Origin: TMED14 sp964475135
GTDB taxonomy: Bacteria > Bacteroidota > Bacteroidia > Flavobacteriales > Schleiferiaceae
Assembly: GCA_964475135.1 (NCBI GenBank)
Contig: CAYYWL010000009.1
Location: 1 to 56,260 of the forward strand
Direction: 5' to 3'
Length of the DNA: 56,260 nt
Below are positions 42,044-51,670 of this stretch, one piece after another. Within the stretch, counting starts at the first letter, position 1. Each line of letters begins with the position of its first letter. The position numbers and the translations under genes were made by a program. The notes beneath the pieces were generated by a model. It saw only the letters and a list, made by a program, of their open reading frames with translations, was not told the origin of the DNA and searched no databases.

Positions 42044-43028
42044 ATCCTTTCGCCTGCGCGGAACCCTAATCGTACTCGCCTTGGCCACCGCCGGGGTGAT
42101 CTTTCTCATCGTTCGCGAAAACCGGAGCCACGACGACCTCAGCCCTGAAGCCTACGACTTTGCGATTGACGATACCGCGTCCATTGACCGCATCGTCCTT
42201 TGGAACCGAAGTCCCGACACCGCCGTCCTCACCCGTGAAGCGGGCGTTTGGCTGATCAACGGAACCTACCCAGCCCGCCCCGACGCAATTGAGGTCCTGC
42301 TCGAAACGCTCTACCGCGTGCGATTGCGCGGATTTGCTCCCGATGCCGCCACGACCAACATCCTGTCATCGATGGCGACCTACGGGGTACATGTGGATGT
42401 GTTTGCTGGTGAGCAAACGCTTAAATCGTTTACCGTCGGAACCGAAACACCCGACATGCTCGGCACCTACTTCCTTCGCGACGGATTCGGGCGACCCGTG
42501 GCCGTGCACATTCCTGGATTTAATGGCTACTTAAGTAGCCGGTTCTTTTTGCGCGAAGACCTTTGGCGCCATCGGGTGCTATGGCCCAACCAAGAGCCCG
42601 TGTCTGCGGTATCCATTTCGTACATGGATTCCGCGAAGGCCAACATAGAACTTATCAACAAGGACGGGAGTTGGTCGCTTTCAGGGCAACCCGCTGACGG
42701 CATGAAGGTCCAGGCCCTTTTGAAAGCTATTGCGAGCAGCCAGTACGAGGGCGTCATCATACCGTCTGACGGAGCCTACGCAAAGCAAGACAGCCTGAAA
42801 GCCTTGCCCCCACGTGTTCGAGTCGAAGTTCGGCGCACTGACGGAAGCGTGAATTCCATGCTGCTGTACCACATTCCAGGCGACCCCGAAGCGATTACGG
42901 ACGACGGCCTACCCCAAACGTTTGACCCCAACCGTTTTTATGCGTTTTTGGACGACGGCCGAATGGTACTCGTACAGCGCTTTGGTCTTCAACACCTGTT
43001 GAAAAGTTCTCGCGGATTGCGTTCGTAG
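42030..43028 (+). CDS. DUF4340 domain protein of the gld cluster
   Basis: A 332-residue protein with one N-terminal membrane helix (about residues 9-27) and a beta-rich periplasmic domain typical of DUF4340, which commonly follows GldG-type genes. Segments include SIDRIVLWNRSPDTAVLTRE and GTYFLRDGFGRPVAVHIPGF. It overlaps gldFG by 14 bp and is probably part of the same complex; the role is unproven. It is followed by dnaN with its own promoter. Confidence 0.82.
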   Translation: MPQSKSFRLRGTLIVLALATAGVIFLIVRENRSHDDLSPEAYDFAIDDTASIDRIVLWNRSPDTAVLTREAGVWLINGTYPARPDAIEVLLETLYRVRLRGFAPDAATTNILSSMATYGVHVDVFAGEQTLKSFTVGTETPDMLGTYFLRDGFGRPVAVHIPGFNGYLSSRFFLREDLWRHRVLWPNQEPVSAVSISYMDSAKANIELINKDGSWSLSGQPADGMKVQALLKAIASSQYEGVIIPSDGAYAKQDSLKALPPRVRVEVRRTDGSVNSMLLYHIPGDPEAITDDGLPQTFDPNRFYAFLDDGRMVLVQRFGLQHLLKSSRGLRS

Positions 43029-43034
43029 AGGTAA

Positions 43035-43042
43035 TTACTTTG
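43035..43042 (+). promoter_or_regulatory. Near-consensus -7 element upstream of dnaN
   Basis: TTacTTTG, one base off the consensus, 4 nt before the dnaN ATG. Confidence 0.5.
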
Positions 43043-43046
43043 CAGC

Positions 43047-44168
43047 ATGAAGTTCATCGTTTCCAGCGGACAGCTACTCCGCGCGCTACAGACCGTTTCG
43101 GGTGTCATACAATCCAACCACACCCTGCCGATTCTCGACCATTTTTTGGTTGTACTCGAACCCAATAAGCTCACCATAACCGCATCTGACCTAGAGACGA
43201 CGATGACGACAACGTTGGACGTAGCTTCCGAGAGTTCCGCTACTGCGGCAATCCCGGCGCGGATGCTGCTTGACACCGTCAAGAGCTTCCCTGAGCAGCC
43301 GCTCACGTTCACCTTCAACCCAAGTGCACACAGCCTTGAAGTGAGCAGCGACTTCGGTAAGTACGCCATTTCGTACGTCGACGCCGCCGAGTACCCCAAG
43401 GCTCCAGACGTCGATGCCACGGTGACTGTTGAACTGCCCGCGCACGTCCTCGGAACCGCCATCGCTAAGACCCTCTTCGCCGCCGGTAACGATGACCTTC
43501 GCCCTGTAATGAGTGGAGTATTTTTTCAGCTCACTCCCGAAAGCCTCACGTTTGTAGCCACCGATGCCCATAAGCTCGTGCGCTACCGCCGCAGCGACTT
43601 TGCCGCACCACAAACGGCTGAGTTCATCATGCCCAAAAAGCCGCTGAACCTTTTGAAAGCCACGCTTGGCAGCAACGACGACCTCGTCGAGATTCGCTAC
43701 ACCGAGCAGAATGCCCAGTTCACCTACGACGGCGTCACCCTGATTTGCCGCCTCATCGACGGCAAGTACCCCAACTTCGAGGGTGTGATTCCAAAGAACA
43801 ATCCCAACCGCATGACTGTGGACCGCGGAGCGTTCACCGGAAGCGTCAAGCGCGTGAGCCTGTTTGCCAACAAGACCACCCACCAGATTCGCCTCAAAAT
43901 GGCGGGTAACGAGCTGTTCATCAGTGCCGAGGATCCAGATTTCGCCAACAAGGCCCACGAGCGCTTGACCTGCAGCTACGAGGGCAGTGACCTCGAAATC
44001 GGGTTCAACAGCCGATTCATCGTAGAAATGCTGGGCAACGTCGACTCAAGTTCTGTGGTTTGGGAATTTTCTGCGCCGAACCGCGCCGGACTCCTTTTTC
44101 CGGACCGCGCCAGCGAAGACGGCGAAGACCTGCTGATGCTGGTCATGCCGGTGATGCTCAACGCATAG
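43047..44168 (+). CDS. dnaN: DNA polymerase III beta subunit (sliding clamp)
   Basis: A 373-residue clamp protein with three homologous domains. It begins MKFIVSSGQLLRALQTVSGV and has LPILDHFLVVLEPNKLTITA. It ends with LLMLVMPVMLNA, the typical C-terminal MPM-like segment. It encircles DNA and tethers Pol III and repair enzymes. In Bacteroidota dnaN is often next to gldG rather than dnaA, as here. No dnaA box cluster or origin-like region is visible nearby. Confidence 0.97.
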   Translation: MKFIVSSGQLLRALQTVSGVIQSNHTLPILDHFLVVLEPNKLTITASDLETTMTTTLDVASESSATAAIPARMLLDTVKSFPEQPLTFTFNPSAHSLEVSSDFGKYAISYVDAAEYPKAPDVDATVTVELPAHVLGTAIAKTLFAAGNDDLRPVMSGVFFQLTPESLTFVATDAHKLVRYRRSDFAAPQTAEFIMPKKPLNLLKATLGSNDDLVEIRYTEQNAQFTYDGVTLICRLIDGKYPNFEGVIPKNNPNRMTVDRGAFTGSVKRVSLFANKTTHQIRLKMAGNELFISAEDPDFANKAHERLTCSYEGSDLEIGFNSRFIVEMLGNVDSSSVVWEFSAPNRAGLLFPDRASEDGEDLLMLVMPVMLNA

Positions 44169-44178
44169 AACCAGCGCA

Positions 44179-44823
44179 ATGAACCTTTTGGTCGTGGCCG
44201 ACGTGCACGGGTGCTCAAAGACCCTGAAAACGTTGGTGCGCGGTCAATGGAATCCGCACGACGAGTTTCTCATTTTAGTGGGCGACTTGGTCAACAAGGG
44301 GCCGAAGTCCGCCAAGGTGATTGAATACGTGAGGGATCTTCAAACCGAATATCCCTACAGCGTGTTTGTGGTGCGGGGCAACCACGAGCAAATGCTTGTC
44401 GATGCCTACGACCAGCCCACCCAAAAGTTGGCGTTTTTCGAGAAGTTCAAAAAGGACCTTTTGCGCCGCGGAATTCCACTGAAAAAAACCATCGACTGGA
44501 TGCGCCGCCTGCCCTTAAAGTGGGAAAACAAGTACGTGCTGATCACCCACGCAGGGGTTGCACTGCACGCTCGAGACCCCTTTATCGCGGGTAACTTGCG
44601 CTCGGTACTGCACAACCGTTCCGCGCTAAAAAACGTCGGTAAACTCCAGATTTTTGGACATGTGATTCAAGAGCCGGGAATTCCGCGCTACTACCCATCG
44701 GCCAACGCGTGGGGTATTGACACCGGTTGCTGGCGCGGAGGCGGATTGCACGCCATCCGCCTCACCCGAACCGGAGAAATTTTAGAATTCCTTCGCGAAC
44801 CGACCAACAGTACCGACCTTTGA
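44179..44823 (+). CDS. Calcineurin-like metallophosphoesterase (Ser/Thr phosphatase type)
   Basis: A 214-residue protein of the PPP/ApaH-like group. All metal motifs are present: VVADVHGC (DxH), LVGDLVNKGP (GDxVxxG), VVRGNHEQM (GNHE), LITHAGV and FGHVIQ. It could dephosphorylate proteins or dinucleoside polyphosphates; the substrate is unknown. It lies 10 bp after dnaN on the same strand. Confidence 0.9.
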   Translation: MNLLVVADVHGCSKTLKTLVRGQWNPHDEFLILVGDLVNKGPKSAKVIEYVRDLQTEYPYSVFVVRGNHEQMLVDAYDQPTQKLAFFEKFKKDLLRRGIPLKKTIDWMRRLPLKWENKYVLITHAGVALHARDPFIAGNLRSVLHNRSALKNVGKLQIFGHVIQEPGIPRYYPSANAWGIDTGCWRGGGLHAIRLTRTGEILEFLREPTNSTDL

Positions 44824-44867
44824 CGTACAACTCGCGACCCGAGCGGCCGCACCAACCCCTTAGATGT

Positions 44868-46496
44868 ATGCCGAACGCACTATTCAACGTCCCCAAGGCC
44901 ATTAACGAGCCTGTGTACAGCTACGCTCCGGGAACCCCTGAGCGCACCCGTCTTTTGTCGACCTACGAACGCATGCTCGGCGAGCAGGTAGATATTCCGA
45001 TGTTTATCGGAGGCAAAGAAATCCGCACGGGGGAACTCCGCGACTGCCGCCCGCCGCACGACCACCAGCGCGTCATCGGCCGCTACCACTGGGGCACTAA
45101 AGAGCACGTCGAGCAAGCCGTAGACGCCGCGTTAACCGCCCACGCTTCGTGGTCGTCGATGCCGTGGTTTGAACGCGCCGGAATCTTTTTGCGCGCCGCC
45201 GACCTCGTAAGCGGCCCCTACCGCGCCACGATCAACGCCGCAACCATGCTTGCGCAGTCCAAGACAGTGCACCAAGCCGAAATCGATGCAGCCTGTGAGT
45301 TTGCGGACTTCTTGCGCTTCAACGTGCAGTTCATGACTGAGATCTACGCCCAGCAGCCCGAAAGCTCGCCTGGCGTCTGGAACCGCATGGAGTACCGCGC
45401 CCTCGAAGGGTTTGTTCTCGCAATTACCCCATTTAACTTCACCGCCATTGCTGGCAACTTGCCGTCTGCACCCGCCCTCATGGGCAACGTCGCCGTGTGG
45501 AAGCCCGCCGATGCCCAAATCTACTCGGCGTGGGTGATCATGGAAATCTTTCGCAAAGCCGGACTTCCGGACGGCGTAATTAACCTCGTCTATGCCGACG
45601 GACCCGCCGTGGGAGACGTAGTCTTTAAGCATCCCGACTTTGCCGGACTGCACTTCACCGGATCGACCGGCGTCTTCAAGCACCTTTGGAAAGAGATCGG
45701 AACCAACATCGACCGCTACAAAGCCTACCCACGCATTGTGGGCGAAACAGGCGGAAAGGACTTTGTCCTGGCACACCCCTCGGCAGACGCCGCCGAAGTC
45801 GCCACTTCGCTAAGCCGCGGCGCCTTTGAGTTCCAAGGCCAAAAGTGTTCGGCCGCCTCGCGTGCCTACGTGCCCGCAAGCCTTTGGCCCGCCGTCAAAG
45901 CCAAGCTCGTCCAAGACGTCAAGAGCTTTAAGATGGGCAGCCCCGGCGATCCCTCCAACTTTATCACGGCAGTCATTGACGAGCGTTCGTTCGACAAGAC
46001 CGTGTCCTTCATCGACTACGCCAAGGGTCGCGAGGACGTCGAGCTGATTGTGGGCGGAGGCCACGACAAGTCCAAGGGCTACTTCGTCGAGCCCACTGTG
46101 GTGGTGACGACCAACCCGCACTTCCGCACCATGTGCGAAGAAATCTTCGGGCCGTTCCTGACCATCTTCGTCTACGAAGATTCCGCGTGGAGCGAAACCC
46201 TCGACCTGATCAACCGCACCTCAGAGTACGCCCTCACGGGAGCCGTATTCTCTCGCGACCGCTACGCCGTCGACGAGGCAACGCGCCGCCTCAGCTTTGC
46301 CGCCGGAAACTTCTACGTCAACGACAAGCCCACAGGCGCCGTCGTCGGCCAACAGCCCTTTGGTGGCGCGCGCGGATCAGGCACCAACGACAAGGCCGGT
46401 TCAGTTCTGAACCTTCTTCGTTGGGTTTCACCCCGAACCATTAAAGAAACATTGGTTCCGCCTGCAGACTACCGCTACCCGTTCTTGGGTAACTAG
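44868..46496 (+). CDS. pruA: L-glutamate gamma-semialdehyde dehydrogenase (1-pyrroline-5-carboxylate dehydrogenase)
   Basis: A 542-residue aldehyde dehydrogenase of the RocA/PruA class, which oxidises glutamate semialdehyde to glutamate in proline catabolism. EYRALEGFVLAITPFNFTAI, GETGGKDFVLAHPSADA (catalytic Glu) and FQGQKCSAASRAYVP (catalytic Cys) are diagnostic. There is no proline dehydrogenase domain. The start at 44868 matches the family N-terminus (NALFNVPKAINEPVYSYAPG). The stop codon is the first element of the heptamer array that follows. Confidence 0.96.
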   Translation: MPNALFNVPKAINEPVYSYAPGTPERTRLLSTYERMLGEQVDIPMFIGGKEIRTGELRDCRPPHDHQRVIGRYHWGTKEHVEQAVDAALTAHASWSSMPWFERAGIFLRAADLVSGPYRATINAATMLAQSKTVHQAEIDAACEFADFLRFNVQFMTEIYAQQPESSPGVWNRMEYRALEGFVLAITPFNFTAIAGNLPSAPALMGNVAVWKPADAQIYSAWVIMEIFRKAGLPDGVINLVYADGPAVGDVVFKHPDFAGLHFTGSTGVFKHLWKEIGTNIDRYKAYPRIVGETGGKDFVLAHPSADAAEVATSLSRGAFEFQGQKCSAASRAYVPASLWPAVKAKLVQDVKSFKMGSPGDPSNFITAVIDERSFDKTVSFIDYAKGREDVELIVGGGHDKSKGYFVEPTVVVTTNPHFRTMCEEIFGPFLTIFVYEDSAWSETLDLINRTSEYALTGAVFSRDRYAVDEATRRLSFAAGNFYVNDKPTGAVVGQQPFGGARGSGTNDKAGSVLNLLRWVSPRTIKETLVPPADYRYPFLGN

Positions 46497-46567
46497 TTGC
46501 TAGTTACTGGTTGCTGGTTACTGGTGACTAGTGACTAGAAACAAGAAACAAGAAACAAGAAACAAAT
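46491..46567 (+). repeat. Heptamer tandem array, 11 units
   Basis: Eleven 7-mers in unbroken register over 77 bp, from the pruA stop to 7 bp before the rsmG stop. Every unit has R at position 2 and C at position 3, giving consensus NRCWRGW; units range from aactagt and tactggt to three copies of aacaaga in a row. This is the clearest copy of the family in the window. Confidence 0.85.
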
Positions 46568-46574
46568 TACACGT

Positions 46575-47171
46575 TTAGGCCGGCAGTTCCACGATGACCT
46601 TAGTCTCGTAGAATTCCCCGGGTAGCCATTGGGACACCGGGTGGATTCGGTGGCGGATTCCGCGAAGTTCTTCGCTGAGGTCTCCGCCCTTGAGGGCGTA
46701 CAGCGCGGTATTAGACTTTGAGGACCAGTGGCCTTTCATCCACTGCTTGAGTTCGGCGGCTGGAGCTACCGCTCGTGTCACCGCGAGGTCAAAGGGCCCT
46801 TTAACGGATTCCATGCGGCCCCACACGGGACGGACGTTGGTGAGTCCGAGGGCATCTGCGACCGCCTGGACCACCTTGATTTTTTTGGCGATCGAATCGA
46901 CCAGTACCCATTCCACCTCGGGAAAGGCGATGGCAAGCGGAATTCCAGGGAATCCACCGCCGGTTCCGATGTCAGCAACCCTAAGGCCCGCATTGAGGGG
47001 CAGAACGTGGCCCAGCACGAGCGAATGCGCGATGTGGCGTTCCCAAAGGTTGTCCAGATCCTTGCGCGATACGACGTTGATTTGGGCGTTCCACTCGCGG
47101 TAGAGTTCCGGAAGCGCCTGGAGCTTCGCGATCGAATCGTCACTTAAAAAAGAAAATGCTGACGTGTCCAT
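46575..47171 (-). CDS. rsmG: 16S rRNA (guanine(527)-N(7))-methyltransferase RsmG
   Basis: A 198-residue SAM-dependent methyltransferase that modifies G527 in the 530 loop of 16S rRNA; loss gives low-level streptomycin resistance in E. coli. The SAM motif is VADIGTGGGFPGIPLAIAFP near residues 68-87, and INVVSRKDLDNLWERHIAHS is typical. The start at 47171 shares one base with the stop of the upstream glycosyltransferase (TAATG). Upstream codons in this frame are antisense or out-of-frame sequence within that gene. Confidence 0.94.
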   Translation of the reverse strand: MDTSAFSFLSDDSIAKLQALPELYREWNAQINVVSRKDLDNLWERHIAHSLVLGHVLPLNAGLRVADIGTGGGFPGIPLAIAFPEVEWVLVDSIAKKIKVVQAVADALGLTNVRPVWGRMESVKGPFDLAVTRAVAPAAELKQWMKGHWSSKSNTALYALKGGDLSEELRGIRHRIHPVSQWLPGEFYETKVIVELPA

Positions 47172-48355
47172 TAGCCCTTCCAAAAGGGTTTGGCCATCGG
47201 GTCGCGTTTTGGAATCCGACGGCGAACGGCGTCCACACGAATCCAAAACGGAACACGTACGGCTTCGAACCACGTACCAAAACGGCTAAAGTGCACGATG
47301 AGCATCGTGCCTACAACGGCGTGAAGTGCAATCCAGCTTCCGGCGGCAAACACGGCCTGGTTGCGGTAAAAATCGCGGAGCGGATCCAAACCTTCTTGTG
47401 CAATAAGAACCCAGTGACCGGCCACTCCAAGTAGGGCAATGAGCCCGGCGAGGTCCGTAATCCAGAGCCCGAAAAAGGCCAAAATCAGGGCAGTCTGTTC
47501 GGCAGTCGGGCGCACTTCGCGCAATTTGGGGTCACGCTGAATGCTTCCGCGCCGCGCAACCACCGCATCAACTGCCAACGCCACACGACCAGGTCCAGCA
47601 AGCACACCCATGAGAAGTTCGCCTTCACCGCCGTCGACGTGCATACTGTCCTGAAATCCCTTGCGGTCCATAAAATCCGTGGAGCGAAACGCCAAATTCA
47701 CCGGAATGAGTGAGCTCGGAATTCCGCCCGTGTGCTGGCGCAGCCAAGCCCAGATTTGGCCCGCAGCCATTGGCATACGCACTGCAGACTTGGCGTCGAC
47801 CACCTGAACGGGGCCCCAGACCGCTGCCACATTGCGGTCGTTCAACGGGTTGGTGAGCCATCCGAGCCAGTTCGAAAGATTCGCAGGCGGGATGGTCGCC
47901 GCGTCTACCCAGACTAAGTTGCTGCGCTTGGTCGCCTTGACGCCCAAGGTCATCGCAAGCTTTCGGGTGCGCCAAAATCGGTCGCTATGTGGAACCGTAA
48001 CCACCGTCAGCCACGGGCACTGGAGGCGAAGCTGTTCAATGCGGTGGGCCGTATCGTCCTCACTCTGGTTGTCAACTACGACCATTTCAACGGTCGACGA
48101 CAGTCCACTTGCAGCAAATGCCGCAATCCACTCTTCAAACCACGGAGCCGCGTTGCGGCCAACTACCAACAATGCCAAGTCCTTGGCCGCTGCGGGCGCA
48201 CCCTCAGACACCTTGGGCTTGAGCGCCGACAAGCCACGCGAAGCGTAGGCCACGGCGATCAACGCTACGAGCGACGCCAGTCCAGACGACACCATGAGTG
48301 CCGACGCCATGGGCGTGAGCAGCCATCGGGAGGCTTCGGTATACCAGACTTCCAT
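47171..48355 (-). CDS. Membrane-associated family 2 glycosyltransferase
   Basis: A 394-residue protein. An N-terminal membrane helix (about 15-40) is followed by a GT-A domain with LALLVVGRNAAPWFEEWIAA near 60, MVVVDNQSEDDT (the first Asp motif) and LVWVDAATIPP (the DxD-like position). Three or more C-terminal membrane segments lie between about 285 and 370. It probably transfers a sugar from a nucleotide donor to an envelope acceptor; the specificity is unknown. The start ATG at 48355 lies 8 nt after TActTTTG; a GTG one codon upstream is less likely. Confidence 0.85.
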   Translation of the reverse strand: MEVWYTEASRWLLTPMASALMVSSGLASLVALIAVAYASRGLSALKPKVSEGAPAAAKDLALLVVGRNAAPWFEEWIAAFAASGLSSTVEMVVVDNQSEDDTAHRIEQLRLQCPWLTVVTVPHSDRFWRTRKLAMTLGVKATKRSNLVWVDAATIPPANLSNWLGWLTNPLNDRNVAAVWGPVQVVDAKSAVRMPMAAGQIWAWLRQHTGGIPSSLIPVNLAFRSTDFMDRKGFQDSMHVDGGEGELLMGVLAGPGRVALAVDAVVARRGSIQRDPKLREVRPTAEQTALILAFFGLWITDLAGLIALLGVAGHWVLIAQEGLDPLRDFYRNQAVFAAGSWIALHAVVGTMLIVHFSRFGTWFEAVRVPFWIRVDAVRRRIPKRDPMAKPFWKG

Positions 48356-48363
48356 CACAGGGG

Positions 48364-48371
48364 CAAAAGTA
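48364..48371 (-). promoter_or_regulatory. -7 promoter element TAnnTTTG of the glycosyltransferase
   Basis: A perfect TActTTTG on the minus strand, 8 nt before the ATG at 48355. Confidence 0.6.
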
Positions 48372-48389
48372 GTCCAAGAACCGGCGCCG

Positions 48390-48397
48390 TACCTTTG
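48390..48397 (+). promoter_or_regulatory. -7 promoter element TAnnTTTG of tgt
   Basis: A perfect TAccTTTG, 4 nt before the tgt GTG, which predicts a leaderless transcript starting with GTG. Confidence 0.65.
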
Positions 48398-48401
48398 CTC
48401 C

Positions 48402-49532
<1,131 letters not shown>

Positions 49533-49647
49533 CCGCTGCGCTGCGCAACCAAGGAGCTAATTTTACCAGCGAGCCAACCTCGCGAACGAGCCAACCTCAC
49601 TAATCGAGCCAACGAGCCAACCTTGCCAACAAGCCAACGAGCCATTG
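49533..49647 (+). repeat. GAGCCAAC-type repeat region upstream of lptG
   Basis: This 115-bp region has no gene. After a short ccgctgcgctgcgc stretch, the segment 49569-49643 is built from 8-9-nt units of the gagccaac, ctcgcgaac and cttgccaac type, all in one orientation, ending 4 bp before the lptG ATG. No -7 element or Shine-Dalgarno sequence is visible. Confidence 0.65.
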
Positions 49648-50739
49648 ATGAACCGTCCCCTGCTTCGCATTGACCGCTACCTCCTCGGGCAGTTCCTCGG
49701 AACCTATGCGCTGTTCATGGTGCTGATTATGGCCATTGCCGTGGTCTTTGACATCTCTCAGAAAATTGACAACTTTCTCAATCAGGGCATCACGGTCGGT
49801 TTTGCACTTGAGCACTACTACGGGCACTTCATTCTGTACTACGGATCCACGTTCAGCGCCCTCATCCTCTTTTTGTCGACGGTCTACGCCACGGCGCGCC
49901 TTGCGAACCGCTCTGAGCTCATGGCCATTCTAGCGGGCGGCTTGCCCTTTCGGCGCTTGCTTCTTCCCTTTGCCCTCGGAGCCGGAATCGTCTTCATCCT
50001 CATGATGCTCCTCAGCCACTTTGTGGTTCCGCAAAGCAACATTGCGCGGCTCGCATTCGAAGACCGCTACGTCCAAGACGTGGCCCCGAAGCGTCCGATC
50101 AATATTCACCGCCAAATTTTGCCCGGTCACTACATCTACCTCGAAACCTGGAGTCCCGAGCGCAAAGCCGGATACCACTTCAGCTACGAAGTCTTTGACG
50201 GCAGCAAGCTCGTCAGCAAACTCCGCGGGGACTACTTGCGCTACGACACCATCGCGCAGACCTGGAAACTCGACAACTGGGAACGCCGAACCTTTGCCGA
50301 CCAAAGCATGAGCGACGTCACGCTCGGGCGAACGCTTGACTCCAACTTCGCCTTCAAGCCCACGCTGCTCAACCCCGACCAGCGCCGCACCGAGACCATG
50401 ACTTCTCCACAGCTTATTCGCTTTCTCGCCCAAGAACGACTCAGCGGATCCGAGGCCGTCGCCTGGCACGAGGCCGAATGGTACCGCCGCACCGCCTACC
50501 CCTTCTCGATGTTCATCTTGGTGGTCATGGCCTTCTCGCTCTCTTCGGCAAAGCGCCGGGGCGGCTTGGGAGCGCCCATTGCCCTCGGACTGCTGTTTGT
50601 TGTGGTCTACATCTTCTTTATGCAGCTCGGGAGCATGAGCATGATGGCCCTTAACATCCCTCCACTTTTGGCAATTTGGCTTCCGAACCTCGTATTCGGA
50701 ACCTTGACCGTCTACCTCTACCAAAAGGCACCGAAGTAA
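49648..50739 (+). CDS. lptG: LptF/LptG-family permease
   Basis: A 363-residue inner-membrane permease of the LPS export machine. There are three N-terminal helices (about 12-37, 58-80, 100-122), a periplasmic beta-jellyroll (about 130-275), and three C-terminal helices (about 285-355). It begins NRPLLRIDRYLLGQFLGTYA. It works with the ATPase LptB to extract LPS; whether it is F or G cannot be decided, and Bacteroidota often pair this one with tgt. The start ATG at 49648 abuts the repeat tract. Confidence 0.9.
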   Translation: MNRPLLRIDRYLLGQFLGTYALFMVLIMAIAVVFDISQKIDNFLNQGITVGFALEHYYGHFILYYGSTFSALILFLSTVYATARLANRSELMAILAGGLPFRRLLLPFALGAGIVFILMMLLSHFVVPQSNIARLAFEDRYVQDVAPKRPINIHRQILPGHYIYLETWSPERKAGYHFSYEVFDGSKLVSKLRGDYLRYDTIAQTWKLDNWERRTFADQSMSDVTLGRTLDSNFAFKPTLLNPDQRRTETMTSPQLIRFLAQERLSGSEAVAWHEAEWYRRTAYPFSMFILVVMAFSLSSAKRRGGLGAPIALGLLFVVVYIFFMQLGSMSMMALNIPPLLAIWLPNLVFGTLTVYLYQKAPK

Positions 50740-50740
50740 G

Positions 50741-50748
50741 TAGTTTTG
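50741..50748 (+). promoter_or_regulatory. -7 promoter element TAnnTTTG of the EamA gene
   Basis: A perfect TAgtTTTG, 4 nt before the ATG at 50753 and 1 nt after the lptG stop. Confidence 0.6.
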
Positions 50749-50752
50749 CCTC

Positions 50753-51647
50753 ATGTCGGTTCTGCGCCCCAACGACCATGACCCCNNNNNNNNNNNNNNN
50801 NNNNNNNNNNNNNNNNNNNNNNNNNNNNNNNNNNNNNNNNNNNNNNNNNNNNNNNNNNNNNNNNNNNNNNNNNNNNNNNNNNNNNCTCGGCGGACGAATC
50901 CAGCGCATACCCACTTCTCGCCTCGGCTGGACCCTTGCTCTGAACGGCATCGTGCTCATGATCCACTGGGTCACATTTTACGCCGCCATCAAACTCTCCA
51001 ACATTTCGCTGACCCTGGCCTGCTTGTCCACAGGGCCCTTGTTTACCGCCTTTCTTGAGCCGCTCATCTTTAAACGCCGCATTTCTTGGGCCGAAGTTGC
51101 CGTAAGCTTCGGAGTCGTCGTGGGCCTTCTCCTTGTCATCGGATCTGTTGAAGGTCAAGGCCTTGCAATCGCGGTGGGCCTCACCAGCTCAGGACTTTCT
51201 GCACTTTTTTCAGTCTTGAACGGCCGCATCGTGCGCCAAATGGAACCTGCCTCGATCTCGTTTTGGGAACTCCTGTCGGGCTTTGTGGGCCTAAGCGTAG
51301 TCCTTGCAGCAACGACGAACCTTTCCCACGTCCTTGCCGCTCCGAGTCCAAGCGACTGGTTCTACCTCGCTATTTTGGCGAGCTTCTGCACCGCCTTTGC
51401 CTTTGTGCAGTCCGTACGGATTATGCGCTACCTCAGCCCCTTCACGGTCGTCCTGGCAATTTCAATGGAACCCATCTACGGAATCATCCTCGCACTCCTC
51501 GTTTTTGGGGCGGACGAAGCCATGCCAACCCTGTTCTACTTGGGCTTCGCCGTGGTTCTCAGCATGCTTCTGGCAAATGCTTGGATTCAGCGGCGGAACC
51601 GCCTGAAGTTATCCACATCTACCCCATCCGCCGGCAAAAAGTCGTAG
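50753..51647 (+). CDS. EamA/DMT-family transporter, interrupted by an assembly gap
   Basis: A drug/metabolite-type transporter. After the N gap eight or so hydrophobic segments are visible, with WVTFYAAIKLSNISLTLACL and FLEPLIFKRRISWAEVAVSF in the first EamA repeat and MRYLSPFTVVLAISMEPIYG in the second. The substrate is unknown. The first 11 residues (MSVLRPNDHDP) are in a different frame from the rest, which only means the true gap is not 100 bp; about 40 residues of the first two helices are probably missing. The start fits the promoter element 4 nt upstream. Confidence 0.83.
50786..50885. other. Assembly gap (100 N)
   Basis: A run of exactly 100 N near the 5' end of the EamA gene. Flanks are not duplicated. 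Confidence 0.99.
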
Positions 51648-51652
51648 GTTTG
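51645..51652 (+). promoter_or_regulatory. -7 promoter element TAnnTTTG of accA, overlapping a stop codon
   Basis: TAggTTTG; its first three bases are the EamA stop codon TAG. It lies 18 nt before the accA ATG. Confidence 0.55.
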
Positions 51653-51670
51653 ACCCCTTCAGCACATCCT

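Noticed and set aside
43030..43060. Replication origin next to dnaN
   Set aside because: There is no dnaA gene, no cluster of DnaA boxes and no AT-rich unwinding region; dnaN beside gld genes is a normal Bacteroidota arrangement.
43191..43958. 255-codon minus-strand frame inside dnaN
   Set aside because: dnaN is certain on the plus strand, and the antisense product has no family features.
46491..46567. CRISPR array
   Set aside because: The units are 7 bp and contiguous without spacers, and no cas gene is nearby.
50753..51647. EamA gene as a frameshift mutant
   Set aside because: The change of frame coincides with an N gap of arbitrary length, so it carries no information about the real gene.
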